This document shows positions 8,389-17,047 of a DNA stretch of 64,000 nucleotides, piece by piece (position 1 is the stretch's first letter; the number at the start of each line of letters is the position of its first letter). The position numbers and the translations under genes were made by a program. This DNA comes from Fictibacillus terranigra (GTDB lineage Bacteria; Bacillota; Bacilli; Bacillales; Fictibacillaceae). Below the pieces are notes generated by a model. The model searched no databases. It saw only the letters and a list, made by a program, of their open reading frames with translations, and was not told where the DNA came from. The stretch lies in the NCBI RefSeq assembly GCF_030412265.1, contig NZ_JAUHLN010000006.1:235726-299725 (forward strand), in the 5' to 3' direction.

Positions 8389-9582
8389 TTAAAACTGCAG
8401 CAAGTGCCCTAGTTTCGTTTGTTTTGTTTTTAAATACTTTTCATTGTCTTTGTTGGATGGCATCTGAATGGCTACGCGTTCAACCACTTCCAGATCATAG
8501 CCCTTCAATCCAGTAATCTTGCGCGGATTGTTCGTCAGCAAACGCATCTTCTTAATCCCAAGCTCCTTGAGGATTTGTGCTCCGATCCCATAGTTCCTAA
8601 GATCGGGTGCGAAACCAAGCTTTTCGTTGGCTTCTACCGTATCATAGCCTTCTTCCTGCAGTTTGTAGGCCTTCATTTTATTTAATAGCCCAATGCCTCT
8701 GCCCTCCTGCCTCATGTAGAGCAGAACCCCTGCATCCGCCTCTTGAATCTGATGAAGGGCAGCATGCAGCTGTGGTCCGCAGTCGCAGCGGCGGGAGCCA
8801 AAAACATCTCCGGTCAGACACTCCGAATGAACTCTGACAAGAACCGGCTGGCTGGGATCAATCACCCCTTTGACGAGCGCTACATGTTCCTTCTCATCGA
8901 TCAGATTAGTAAAACCGATGGCTCTAAACTCTCCATACTCGGTCGGAAGCTTAATTTCAACTTCCTTGTTCACCAATTTTTCTTTACGGTTTCTGTATTG
9001 AATTAAATCCTTAATGGTAATAAACTTCAGATCATGCTCCTGAGCAATCGCCTGAAGCTCCGGAACTCTGGCCATGCTTCCATCTTCATTCATGATTTCG
9101 CAGATCATCCCTGCAGGTTTTGCACCTGCGAGAACGGCAAGATCCACGGCGGCTTCTGTATGGCCCGCCCGCTGAAGAACTCCGCCTTTTTTAGCAATCA
9201 GCGGAAAGATGTGGCCTGGGCGCTTAAAGTCAGCACCCTTCGCTTCATCGTCCACCAACTTCTGAATGGTGACGGCTCGTTCAAGGGCGGAGATACCGGT
9301 CGTCGTGCTTTTGTGGTCAATGCTGATTGTAAAGGCTGTTCCATGAGGGTCTGTGTTATGGCTTACCATTGGAGAGAGCTCCAGCTTAGCAGCAATCTGC
9401 TCATCAATAGGTGCACAAATCAGCCCTCTTCCATGTCTGGCCATAAAGTTTACCGTTTCAGGTGTGACGTTCTCTGCAATGGCTACAAAGTCACCTTCAT
9501 TCTCTCTGTCCTCATCATCTACCACGATCACTGGTTTACCCAGTATTAAATCCTGTATGGCCTCTTCTATGCTGTGAAACAT
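8389..9582 (-). CDS. ribBA: bifunctional DHBP synthase / GTP cyclohydrolase II
   Basis: 397 residues in two domains. Residues 1-200 are 3,4-dihydroxy-2-butanone-4-phosphate synthase ([10 protein letters not shown] metal and substrate site; GHTEAAVDL). Residues 205-397 are GTP cyclohydrolase II, with zinc cysteines in [18 protein letters not shown], the [12 protein letters not shown] loop and EGYDTVEAN. It supplies both precursors of riboflavin. The ATG at 9582 follows AAAGGAGGG. It is the second gene of the FMN-riboswitch operon. A stand-alone GTP cyclohydrolase II paralogue is encoded at 25236-25994. Confidence 0.96.
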   Translation of the reverse strand: MFHSIEEAIQDLILGKPVIVVDDEDRENEGDFVAIAENVTPETVNFMARHGRGLICAPIDEQIAAKLELSPMVSHNTDPHGTAFTISIDHKSTTTGISALERAVTIQKLVDDEAKGADFKRPGHIFPLIAKKGGVLQRAGHTEAAVDLAVLAGAKPAGMICEIMNEDGSMARVPELQAIAQEHDLKFITIKDLIQYRNRKEKLVNKEVEIKLPTEYGEFRAIGFTNLIDEKEHVALVKGVIDPSQPVLVRVHSECLTGDVFGSRRCDCGPQLHAALHQIQEADAGVLLYMRQEGRGIGLLNKMKAYKLQEEGYDTVEANEKLGFAPDLRNYGIGAQILKELGIKKMRLLTNNPRKITGLKGYDLEVVERVAIQMPSNKDNEKYLKTKQTKLGHLLQF

Positions 9583-9600
9583 ATAAAACCCTCCTTTGCC

Positions 9601-10251
9601 CTAGAATCCGTGCTCAGTTAAATAGTCCATCGTAATCGCTGATTTATGATTTGCCGTTTCCGTTTTCCCGGCTAAAAACTTTTCTACATATTTTCCAAGC
9701 ATGTCACACTCGATGTTCACCGAATCTCCCTTTCCTTTGGCGCCAAGTACTGTATGGGAAACGGTATGCGGAATGAGGGAGATCGTAAACGTGTCTTCTG
9801 TCAGCCCAAAGATCGTGAGGCTCGTTCCATCCACAGCAACTGACCCCTTAAGCAATAGGTATTTCGCAAGATGCTCCGGCACTTTTATGTCGTAGTAAAT
9901 CGCATTTTTTTCGGGCCGTTTCTGGACGATCTCTCCGGTTCCATCAATATGGCCACTGACAAAATGCCCCCCGAACCGGCCTCCGGACGCCATGGCCCGC
10001 TCCAGGTTCACCTTTGCATGCACTGATAACCCTTTGAGTCCCGTGCTTCTGTATGTTTCCGGCATGACGTCCACAGTGAAGCTCTTTTCAGAAAAGGCGG
10101 TGACCGTGAGACATACTCCATTTACAGAAATACTGTCTCCAAGCTGTACATCCTTAAGAACTGCTGATGCGGAAATCGTAAGAATGATGGTTTCATTGCC
10201 TTTTTTTATACTTTCAATGGTTCCTAATTCTTCAATAATTCCTGTAAACAT
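9601..10251 (-). CDS. ribE: riboflavin synthase alpha chain
   Basis: 216 residues built of two homologous lumazine-binding barrels (about 1-97 and 98-195). It starts with the conserved MFTGIIEELG and contains NGVCLTV and the parallel DGTSLTI in the second half, plus GGHFVSGHIDGTG. It dismutates two lumazines to riboflavin. It is the first gene of the rib operon, behind the FMN riboswitch and its terminator. ribD, usually the first gene of this operon in B. subtilis, is absent here and lies at 24143. Confidence 0.96.
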   Translation of the reverse strand: MFTGIIEELGTIESIKKGNETIILTISASAVLKDVQLGDSISVNGVCLTVTAFSEKSFTVDVMPETYRSTGLKGLSVHAKVNLERAMASGGRFGGHFVSGHIDGTGEIVQKRPEKNAIYYDIKVPEHLAKYLLLKGSVAVDGTSLTIFGLTEDTFTISLIPHTVSHTVLGAKGKGDSVNIECDMLGKYVEKFLAGKTETANHKSAITMDYLTEHGF

Positions 10252-10335
10252 TTATTCACCTCCTCTGAACTGTCCGTTGTTTGATTATGTTAATAAGGAA
10301 TGAGCTGAACTTGATATTGAGCGGCATAAACAAAA

Positions 10336-10369
10336 AACCCCCCGGAAGTCAAAATTCTTCCGGGGGGTT
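10336..10369 (-). terminator. riboswitch-controlled terminator before ribE
   Basis: Very stable GC stem CCCCCCGGAAG/CTTCCGGGGGG with a T run on the minus strand, between the FMN aptamer and ribE. It is the presumed expression platform. Confidence 0.85.
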
Positions 10370-10473
10370 CCTATTTATTGCTTTCTGAAAAAACTCATAG
10401 CATCAATAGTCAGTAATATCGAAATAAGCCTTTCAGCGGTTGTTTTTAGACAATGCCAAATAAGCGTTCTTCA

Positions 10474-10614
10474 TTCCTTCTCCCATCCAGACTATACTGT
10501 CGGCTCTGGAATTTCACCAGATCCACCGTCTATGCTGCTGCATAGCCGGGTCACGGACTAAGAGGACACCGCCTCATCACCGCCGGTTGGGAATTTCACC
10601 CGACCCCGAAGGAA
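10474..10614 (-). promoter_or_regulatory. FMN riboswitch (RFN element)
   Basis: The minus strand shows the conserved elements in order: TTCCTTCGGGG, GGGTGAAATTCCC, ACCGGCGGTGATGAG, a variable P5 arm, GATCTGGTGAAATTCC, AGAGCCGACAGTATAGTCTG and GATGGGAGAAGGAA. The P1 helix pairs TTCCTTC with GAAGGAA. FMN binding would favour the downstream terminator and switch off ribE-ribBA-ribH. Confidence 0.95.
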
Positions 10615-10697
10615 ACTTATTCAATTGTTCTGCTTGATTCAAGTATAACGTTCTTTAATTCTTAATTCAAATAACTTATTTTGGGGACCAGGAATCC

Positions 10698-11453
10698 TTA
10701 CTGTTTGTCGAGGCCTTTTGATTCAATAAAATCTTTCATATACGTCCGCTTTGGCTGTTCCATTACCCTGGACATTTGAGAAGCCCAGCCTTCATTCCGT
10801 TTCCCTCCTGTGCGCTCCCTATAATAATCTGCAGTTTTCATCTCGAATTCTTTTAAGACTGGCATTGCTTTCCCGTCATCCAGGTATTGATTTTTATGGA
10901 AGACTGCTTCTTGGGGAAGACGAGGCTTTAGGCCAGGTGACGCGTCCGGATAGCCGACAGCCATGCCGAATAGCGGCACTACATGGTCAGGACAGCGGAG
11001 CAGGTCGGAAACTTCAGGAAGATTGTTTCTGATGCCTCCGATAAAAACGATGCCCAAGCCTAGTGATTCCGCTGCTACTGCAAGGTTTTGGGAAGCGAGG
11101 GCCACATCGATCATCCCCACCATAAAGCCTTCCTTGGACTGGATGGTGGCATCAACGTTTCCGCCTGTCATCTCTGCCATGAGCTGATGGCGGTGATAAT
11201 CCAGACAAAAGACGAAAAAGTAGCCATTTTGAGCTACATAACTTTGATTGCCCGCCAGTTCAGCGAGTTTATCCTTAAGACTTTGTTCTTCTACTCCAAT
11301 GATGGAATACACCTGCTGATAGCTTGAAGTGGAAGCAGCTTGCGCACATTGGACGAGGGTCTCAATGACTTCTTCCGGAATCGGCTCCTCTTTAAACCGG
11401 CGAATCGACCGGTGGGACAGAATATTTTTGATCGTTTCGTTCAAATTCTCCAC
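10698..11453 (-). CDS. NfrA-type NADPH-dependent flavin oxidoreductase / nitroreductase
   Basis: 251 residues, matching the NfrA/FRP branch of the nitroreductase family. HRSIRRFKEEPIP at the start and AAQAASTSSYQQVYSI form the FMN site. GLGIVFIGGIRN and the long C-terminal arm (YYRERTGGKRNEGW) are typical of the group. These FMN homodimers reduce free flavin, nitroaromatics or quinones with NAD(P)H. It lies between the FMN riboswitch and a thioredoxin gene, with its own short upstream region. I cannot tell NfrA1 from YcnD (NfrA2). Confidence 0.85.
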   Translation of the reverse strand: MENLNETIKNILSHRSIRRFKEEPIPEEVIETLVQCAQAASTSSYQQVYSIIGVEEQSLKDKLAELAGNQSYVAQNGYFFVFCLDYHRHQLMAEMTGGNVDATIQSKEGFMVGMIDVALASQNLAVAAESLGLGIVFIGGIRNNLPEVSDLLRCPDHVVPLFGMAVGYPDASPGLKPRLPQEAVFHKNQYLDDGKAMPVLKEFEMKTADYYRERTGGKRNEGWASQMSRVMEQPKRTYMKDFIESKGLDKQ

Positions 11454-11566
11454 AATCCCTTCCTGATGAATAGTACTTATTTATGTTTCCTAATCTATCA
11501 CAAGATTACTCGTAACCGTTAGCACAGCGGCTTAATCAAAAAGCCGGAGCCATACGACGCAAGAAA

Positions 11567-11600
11567 AAGCCGCCTCAAACTTGCGAGGCGGCTTCACTTT
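11567..11600. terminator. terminator of ydbP
   Basis: AAGCCGCCTC/GAGGCGGCTT perfect 10-bp stem just after the ydbP stop. Confidence 0.8.
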
Positions 11601-11605
11601 GTTTT

Positions 11606-11926
11606 TTATACAGGAAGACTTTCCAGGTAAGCGCGTACGTCTTCTGGTGTCTTTGCGTTCGCACTGTGAAGATGGGCAAGTTTTTCTCCGTTTTTAAACA
11701 AAAGCAGGCTTGGGATCCCCATCACTTCATACTTTTCCGCAAGTTCCGGGAACTTATCCCGGTCAATCTCATACCAGGCTTTATCACTGTGCTCCTCCAT
11801 AATATCACCGATGAACACTTCAAGCCTGCGGCAATCAGGACACCATCCCGCCGTAAAAATCATAATAGTATCTTTATCGGATGAAATAACATTCTCAAAT
11901 TCATCTAAAGTTTGAATCTCTTTCAT
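11606..11926 (-). CDS. ydbP: thioredoxin-like protein YdbP
   Basis: 106 residues in a single thioredoxin fold. The active site is FTAGWCPDCRRLEVF, CPDC instead of the CGPC of classical thioredoxin, and the cis-proline loop is MGIPSLLLF. Length and motif match B. subtilis YdbP, a cytosolic thioredoxin-like protein of poorly known substrate. The CPDC motif suggests a thiol-disulfide role rather than general reductase function. It is a single gene with its own terminator. Confidence 0.85.
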   Translation of the reverse strand: MKEIQTLDEFENVISSDKDTIMIFTAGWCPDCRRLEVFIGDIMEEHSDKAWYEIDRDKFPELAEKYEVMGIPSLLLFKNGEKLAHLHSANAKTPEDVRAYLESLPV

Positions 11927-12089
11927 TTTATTCCCTCCCTTTTTTAGCTTACACTATTATATATACCACGCTGAATCCTAAGCATGAAGCGTAATGCTCT
12001 ATAATTTCTATTATTTGATGCTCACATTTTTTTATGTTTCTTGTTATGATACTTATAAGAAATTCAGCGGAACGAAAGGACGAAGAATC

Positions 12090-13061
12090 TTGAAAATCGA
12101 CGTGCTAAAAACACATGGGTCCTATAATGACTTTATTTTAATCGATGAATATAGCAACGATTATGGACTGGATGATGAAAAGCGTACCATATTGACGAAA
12201 GCTCTTTGCGAACGCAGCAGTTCAATTGGGGCGGATGGAATTTTGTTTATCCAAAAAAGTGGGAAAGCGGATGCCAAGTACCGGATTTTTAATTCGGATG
12301 GCACCGAGCCGGAAATGTGCGGCAACGGGCTCCGCTGTGCTGGAAGATACATTACCGAATTGCTCGGAAGAGACCACGCGATCGTTGAGACGTTAAAAGC
12401 CAATCTAGATGTGCAGAAAACCGAAAATATTTTCGGCGATATTCAAACCTTTGAAGTACTGATCGGACCTGTCTCATTTGATGTTCAAACGCTGCCGCTC
12501 ATTCATGATCAGAAGACCCTGGAAAATACGGTAATACCTGAACTTTCTACAGAACTCGCCTTCACCGCCGTAAGTATGCCGAACCCGCATATCATTACCC
12601 TTGTTGATGAGATTCAAGAAGAACAAGTAGCTGAGATCGGCAAACGGGCGAATGAACTAAAAAGTGTGTTTCCTAAAGGCGTCAATGTAAGCTTTGTCAA
12701 AGATTTGGGTGATTCAAAAATTTTTGTACAGACGTATGAACGCGGTGTCGGAATCACAAACTCCTGCGGCACGGCCATGTCCGCTGCCAGCCTGATTACG
12801 TGCCGCCTTGGCATCAATCATCCTGAAAAAGAAGTAACGGTTTTAAACAACGGAGGCATGGTGCGCTGTAAAGTGAATGAGCTGAAGGACAACGGGGGCT
12901 ATTCTGTCATGCTCAAAGGAAACGCGACCTACGTGTTCTCTGGAACGGTTGAGTTCGATTTCAGTTCTCCTGAAGCATTCATCTTTGAACAGGAAGAAGA
13001 ATTTACTCATGAAGAAGCAAGCTACCGCAAACTTGAAGCCTATGCAAAAAGTTCAGTATAG
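12090..13061 (+). CDS. DapF-fold amino-acid epimerase/racemase, divergent
   Basis: 323 residues from a TTG start preceded by GAAAGGA. The in-frame region further upstream has no ribosome binding site. The protein has the two-domain DapF fold with the catalytic cysteine pair: MCGNGLRCAGRY (about residue 73) and TNSCGTAMSA (about 228), plus PNPHIITLVDE. Two things differ from canonical diaminopimelate epimerase. The second active-site loop reads ERGVGITNSCGTA where the family has ERGVGET..CGTG, so the conserved Glu is Ile. The chain is also about 40 residues longer, with an acidic C-terminal extension. It could be the housekeeping epimerase or a racemase of another substrate. Confidence 0.75.
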   Translation: MKIDVLKTHGSYNDFILIDEYSNDYGLDDEKRTILTKALCERSSSIGADGILFIQKSGKADAKYRIFNSDGTEPEMCGNGLRCAGRYITELLGRDHAIVETLKANLDVQKTENIFGDIQTFEVLIGPVSFDVQTLPLIHDQKTLENTVIPELSTELAFTAVSMPNPHIITLVDEIQEEQVAEIGKRANELKSVFPKGVNVSFVKDLGDSKIFVQTYERGVGITNSCGTAMSAASLITCRLGINHPEKEVTVLNNGGMVRCKVNELKDNGGYSVMLKGNATYVFSGTVEFDFSSPEAFIFEQEEEFTHEEASYRKLEAYAKSSV

Positions 13062-13064
13062 ACG

Positions 13065-13100
13065 AAAGACAGCGGCCTAAAGAGGCCGCTGTCTTTTTTA
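13065..13100 (+). terminator. terminator of the dapF-like gene
   Basis: AAAGACAGCGGCCT/AGGCCGCTGTCTTT, 14-bp perfect stem with T run, starting 4 bases after the stop. Confidence 0.88.
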
Positions 13101-13264
13101 CTTTCTTAAAATCATGGATTGTTCTTTATTCCCCTTTGAATGAATACCTTTAAACCGTTTCGTCTAAATAAACATATTTAATTGACGAAAAATTCCATAA
13201 AAAATACAATGAAAATAAACCATCTAGTCTGTTTAATTTTAATCAATCATTGAGGAGGATTATC

Positions 13265-14518
13265 ATGGATGCATCATTTTTCACACAAAACAGAAAAAAA
13301 CTGGCAGAACAGCTCCCTGCTGAATCAACCCTTATTCTTTTTGCAGGCCAGGCCCCTTACAAATCTGCCGATGAACGCTATCCCTTCACACCTAACCGCA
13401 ATTTTTATTATTTAACAGGGATCAATCGTCCGAACATTATCCTCGTTATGAAAAAAACAGAATCTTCCTTGGATGAGACACTCTTCATCGAAAAAGCAGA
13501 TCCTGTGATGGAGAAATGGGTTGGTGCCTCACTGACGCAGGATGAAGCCAAGAACCGGTCTGGGATTAAAAGCATTTCCTATCTGGAAAACTTTGAATCC
13601 TCACTGTCCCGAGCATTTTTTGCCGAATCCATAAAGAGTGTATACCTGGATTTAGAGCGGAGGGAATGGTCTGAAGGCGCAGCGAAAGCCTTTTCCTTTG
13701 CAAAACATATCCAAGATCATTACCCTCATCTTACCATTGAAAATGCATACCCTTTGATTACCGAAATGCGGGTAATTAAAACTGATGAAGAGGTTCAGAA
13801 GATCAAGGAAGCGATCAACATCACGAAGGAGGGTATCTACAACGTGATGAGGCATGCCAAATCCGGTCTGCTGGAGAATGAACTGGAAGCTCATTTTGAT
13901 TTTGTCCTCAAATCATCAGGCGTTAAAGACTTTGCCTTCCATACCATTTTGGCGAGTGGAAAAAATGCTACCGTTCTTCATTACGAAGAAAATGATTCCA
14001 TGATTAATGAAGGGAATCTTGTATTGCTGGACCTGGGTGCCCAAAAGGATTATTACAACGCTGATATCAGCTTTACATTTCCTGCTGACGGCAAATTCAG
14101 CAGCCGTCAAAAAGAATTTTATAACATCGTGCTGAAAGCGCTGAAAGAAACGACTTCCCTCATTAAGCCCGGCCTTAAATTTGCAGAATTAAATGAACGT
14201 ACGAAATCCATTCTCGCAGAAGAGTGCATTCAGCTCGGCCTAATTAGGAAAGAAGCGGAGCTCTCCAATTATTATTACCATGGCGTCAGTCACTTCCTTG
14301 GCCTAGACACACATGACGTTGGTTCTTACAAGGACCGCGTATTGGAGCCAGGCATGGTTCTTACGATCGAACCTGGGCTCTATATTGAAGAAGAGGGAAT
14401 CGGCATCCGAATTGAAGATGACATTCTAGTAACGGAAAACGGTTATGAAAATCTGTCCAAAGACATCATACGCAGCGTCGAAGAAATCGAAGCGTTCATG
14501 GCTGAAAATAAATCATAA
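13265..14518 (+). CDS. Xaa-Pro aminopeptidase (M24B family)
   Basis: 417 residues from the ATG at 13265, which has a TGAGGAGGAT ribosome binding site; an in-frame start at 13250 lacks one. The N-terminal AMP_N domain (about 1-165, with RNFYYLTGINRPN) is followed by a pita-bread metallopeptidase domain. Its dinuclear metal ligands are visible in LLDLGAQKDYYNADISFTF, HGVSHFLGLDTHD, TIEPGLY and IGIRIEDD. It removes N-terminal residues preceding proline in the cytosol. It is a stand-alone gene with a strong terminator. Confidence 0.92.
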   Translation: MDASFFTQNRKKLAEQLPAESTLILFAGQAPYKSADERYPFTPNRNFYYLTGINRPNIILVMKKTESSLDETLFIEKADPVMEKWVGASLTQDEAKNRSGIKSISYLENFESSLSRAFFAESIKSVYLDLERREWSEGAAKAFSFAKHIQDHYPHLTIENAYPLITEMRVIKTDEEVQKIKEAINITKEGIYNVMRHAKSGLLENELEAHFDFVLKSSGVKDFAFHTILASGKNATVLHYEENDSMINEGNLVLLDLGAQKDYYNADISFTFPADGKFSSRQKEFYNIVLKALKETTSLIKPGLKFAELNERTKSILAEECIQLGLIRKEAELSNYYYHGVSHFLGLDTHDVGSYKDRVLEPGMVLTIEPGLYIEEEGIGIRIEDDILVTENGYENLSKDIIRSVEEIEAFMAENKS

Positions 14519-14521
14519 AAA

Positions 14522-14562
14522 AATAGAACCGCAGACCAAGAAATCTGCGGTTCTATTTTTTT
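14522..14562. terminator. bidirectional terminator
   Basis: AATAGAACCGCAGA/TCTGCGGTTCTATT stem with flanking A and T runs, between the convergent aminopeptidase and Sm-like genes. Confidence 0.88.
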
Positions 14563-14579
14563 ATGGCCGAACAACTAAA

Positions 14580-14939
14580 TTACCACCAAAAACGTCTAAA
14601 ACGCCTGAAACCAAAGAAAGGAAATCCGAACAGACCGAAGCCCGGGAAAAATGGCCCTACAAAGAATGGATTGAAGCCAAAACCAAAACCAGGGAAAAAA
14701 CGCTCAGATGCTTCATCTCTGTGCTGCATAGGCATGATGAGATACAGGTTGTCATTATCATGGCCATGAATCTTTCCTTGATAAATCCTGCCGTCTGCCA
14801 TCTCGATCTCACAGTTGGCTCCTGCATACTGTTTGCAGAGGTGCATCAAGTTCTCTTTGTGGCCTGGGCTTGCGTGATGCGGTTGATTATCTTTCGACAT
14901 AGGATAGTTTGGCTGAACATTGCTCATGTTTTCGTACAA
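14580..14939 (-). CDS. small Sm-like protein with aromatic C-terminal tail
   Basis: 119 residues from a TTG start with a perfect AAGGAGG site 8 bases upstream; the nearest ATG, 12 bases further in, is too far from it. Residues about 30-72 (LCKQYAGANCEIEMADGRIY, then QGKIHGHDNDNLYLIMP) look like an Sm/LSM-type barrel. The last 35 residues are a low-complexity Phe/Gly/Pro run ending RRFRRFWW. Such aromatic tails occur in Bacillus spore-associated proteins, and a YjcZ sporulation peptide is encoded nearby, but a spore role here is inference. Confidence 0.6.
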   Translation of the reverse strand: MYENMSNVQPNYPMSKDNQPHHASPGHKENLMHLCKQYAGANCEIEMADGRIYQGKIHGHDNDNLYLIMPMQHRDEASERFFPGFGFGFNPFFVGPFFPGFGLFGFPFFGFRRFRRFWW

Positions 14940-15117
14940 GTATAGATCCTCCTTGAGTGGTATATAGCCAGTTTATTCTTCTGGACGAGGATGGTTACCA
15001 AAATGGTTGTATAACCTATATGTAAACTATCAGGTTTCAAAGACACCAACACATTTCACGGCCTGCCTAAGCCAATTGAGTCAAGCCATCATATTCTAAG
15101 CTGAGGAGGTGTAAACT

Positions 15118-15264
15118 ATGAGTTTTTTTGGCGGCGGCGGAGCTTTTGCTTTAATTGTCGTATTGTTTATTCTTTTGATCATCGTTGGATGCGCATGTAC
15201 AGGCTTTGGAGGTTATGGGGGCTTTGGCGGCGGATTTGGAGCAGGCTACGGCGGAGTCTATTAA
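15118..15264 (+). CDS. YjcZ-family sporulation peptide
   Basis: 48 residues: MSFFGGGGAFALIVVLFILL, then IIVGCACTGFGGYGGFGGG and a Gly/Tyr end. One hydrophobic helix is followed by a Gly/Phe/Tyr-rich tail, the pattern of the YjcZ family of short peptides made during sporulation. CTGAGGAGGTG precedes the ATG at the right distance and a terminator follows. The precise role is unknown in the family; a forespore or mother-cell membrane location is likely. Confidence 0.85.
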   Translation: MSFFGGGGAFALIVVLFILLIIVGCACTGFGGYGGFGGGFGAGYGGVY

Positions 15265-15298
15265 TTCATGTTTTACCGTTAAGGATAGTAGAGATCAA

Positions 15299-15332
15299 AA
15301 AAGATGTTTCTCATCAAGAGAAACATCTTTTT
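15299..15332. terminator. bidirectional terminator
   Basis: AAAGATGTTTCTC/GAGAAACATCTTT stem with T run, between the YjcZ gene and convergent yugP. Confidence 0.85.
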
Positions 15333-15344
15333 ACGATAATCAGT

Positions 15345-16031
15345 TTATTCCTCCCGCTCTCCCTGAAAGAAAATCATAACGAACTTCAAAAGTTCCAGGA
15401 GAGAAATCAGTGCGGCCGCTACATACGTTAATGCGGCGGCGTTTAGCACCTTGTTAACGCCCCGCTCTTCTTCATTGCGGATAAATCCCTCAGCCACAAG
15501 ATACTGTTTGGCCCGCGAACTAGCATTAAATTCGACCGGAAGCGTAACGAGCTGAAAGAAGACAGCGAACGAGAACAGCACGATCCCGATACCGATCAAT
15601 GAAAATTGATCAAGCAGAAATCCTCCCAGCAATAGAAATGGGGCAATACCTGAAGTCAGGTTTACCAATGGGAACATATGGTGCCTCAGCTTTAATGCAC
15701 CATAGGACTGTTGATGCTGAACAGCATGGCCAACCTCATGGGCAGCCACCGAAACCGATGCGATGGAGACCCCATAATAAACCGGCTCTGAGAGGCGTAC
15801 CACTTTTGAAACAGGATCATAGTGGTCGGTTAATGTCCCCCTTACCGGTTCGACTGGAACATCATACAGGCCGTTGTCATCCAAAATGGACCTCGCGATC
15901 TCAGCACCGGTTCGACCGGAATGAGCCTCTACTTGTGACCATTTTTTAAAGTTCCCTTTCACTTTAAACTGCGCCCACAACGAAATAGCAAACGCAATGA
16001 GAATCAGAAAATCCATCGGGTGAAAAAACAT
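15345..16031 (-). CDS. yugP: membrane zinc metallopeptidase YugP
   Basis: 228 residues with an N-terminal membrane helix (FLILIAFAISLWAQF), a zinc peptidase motif AAHEVGHAVQHQQSY near residue 115, and further hydrophobic helices at the C-terminal half. This is the neutral zinc metallopeptidase family of YugP. Family members are membrane-bound with the catalytic site close to the bilayer, and their substrates are not established. It is transcribed alone, converging on the YjcZ gene. Confidence 0.88.
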   Translation of the reverse strand: MFFHPMDFLILIAFAISLWAQFKVKGNFKKWSQVEAHSGRTGAEIARSILDDNGLYDVPVEPVRGTLTDHYDPVSKVVRLSEPVYYGVSIASVSVAAHEVGHAVQHQQSYGALKLRHHMFPLVNLTSGIAPFLLLGGFLLDQFSLIGIGIVLFSFAVFFQLVTLPVEFNASSRAKQYLVAEGFIRNEEERGVNKVLNAAALTYVAAALISLLELLKFVMIFFQGEREE

Positions 16032-16230
16032 ATCGTAATAACTCCTCCTACTACAGTTTACATTTAAGAGACACTTCTAGCATTTAACCATCCTAGAAAG
16101 CTTCGACTTCTGCTCCTCCGATGCCTATCTTTGAAAAAATCGTTTTGATCGTCATCAACCTTCCTAAAGACGCTGGTGTTTATCGTTATATACGGACAGC
16201 CTTCAGTAAAGTTTCATTTCTGAACAAAAA

Positions 16231-16263
16231 AACAGGCAAATGGCGGGTTAGCCTTCACCTGTT
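16231..16263 (-). terminator. terminator of modB
   Basis: AACAGG.../CCTGTT stem with an inner AAGGCTAA/..GCC extension and seven T on the minus strand, starting right after the modB stop. Confidence 0.65.
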
Positions 16264-16265
16264 CA

Positions 16266-16922
16266 TTACCGCTTTATCCGATATGCTGCTGTGAGCATGA
16301 CAAAAGAAATACTAATGCTTGCGAGAACGAGAAGCCAAGCCTCCCTCATGTTCCCTGAATCCATGGCAAGATAGATGGCCGTTGGAATCGTTTGAGTTTG
16401 TCCGGGAATATTTCCGGCAAACATTAACGTCGCCCCGAATTCACCCAATGCCCGTGCAAAGCTCAATATGGCTCCTGAAACAATGGAGGTGATGGAAAGA
16501 GGAATGGTAATCAGTAGAAAAACCTTCCATGCGCTTCCTCCATCAACCCTGGCTGCGTCCTCAATGTCATTGTCAACGGCTTCAAAACCTGTTTTTGCGG
16601 ATTGATACATTAGAGGAAATGCCACCACACTTGAGGCAAGAACGGCCGCCCACCATGTAAAAATAATAGGCTGATGAAATACCGCTTCAATCAACTGCCC
16701 CACCGGGCTCCTCTTCCCAAAAATAACGATAAGCAAAAACCCAATAACCGTTGGAGGAAGTACGAGCGGAAGCATCAGCACCGTTTCAAGAATCACTTTG
16801 CCTTTAAAACGCCTGCCCGCCATAGCCTTACCCATCCCGATACCAGCCAATATTACAATGAGCCATGCCGCTGCAGCAATCGTGATCGACAAGTAGATGG
16901 GTGGCCAAATTTCTGCTGCCAT
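16266..16922 (-). CDS. modB: molybdate ABC transporter permease ModB, orphan
   Basis: 218 residues with five to six hydrophobic helices and the permease EAA loop (VDNDIEDAARVDGGSAWKVF). SFARALGEFGATLMFAGNIPGQTQTIP is nearly diagnostic for ModB-type molybdate/tungstate permeases. A binding protein (ModA) and an ATPase (ModC) are required for uptake, but neither is adjacent: cation efflux and peptidase genes flank it, and a terminator follows at once. The partner genes must lie elsewhere, or this transporter is incomplete. Confidence 0.88.
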   Translation of the reverse strand: MAAEIWPPIYLSITIAAAAWLIVILAGIGMGKAMAGRRFKGKVILETVLMLPLVLPPTVIGFLLIVIFGKRSPVGQLIEAVFHQPIIFTWWAAVLASSVVAFPLMYQSAKTGFEAVDNDIEDAARVDGGSAWKVFLLITIPLSITSIVSGAILSFARALGEFGATLMFAGNIPGQTQTIPTAIYLAMDSGNMREAWLLVLASISISFVMLTAAYRIKR

Positions 16923-16998
16923 AGTTCCTCCCCTTAAGAAAAAGATCAGTTGGTATTCATTATAGCGAATGAAGAGCTGGTTTTACAAAAAATAAAAA

Positions 16999-17036
16999 GC
17001 TGAGCGCTTCAGCCGTAACAGCCTGAAACGCTCAGC
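16999..17036. terminator. terminator of the cation efflux gene
   Basis: GCTGAGCGcTTCAG/CCTGAAaCGCTCAGC long stem followed by T-rich sequence on the minus strand. Confidence 0.8.
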
Positions 17037-17047
17037 ACCTGTATTTG

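Noticed and set aside
14445..14945. Plus-strand ORF of 166 codons opposite the Sm-like gene
   Set aside because: It is a shadow frame: it overlaps the end of the aminopeptidase gene and the terminator, and lacks a ribosome binding site.
16121..16294. Plus-strand ORF of 57 codons beginning MPIFEKIVLIVINLP
   Set aside because: No ribosome binding site, and it runs across the modB terminator and 3' coding end.
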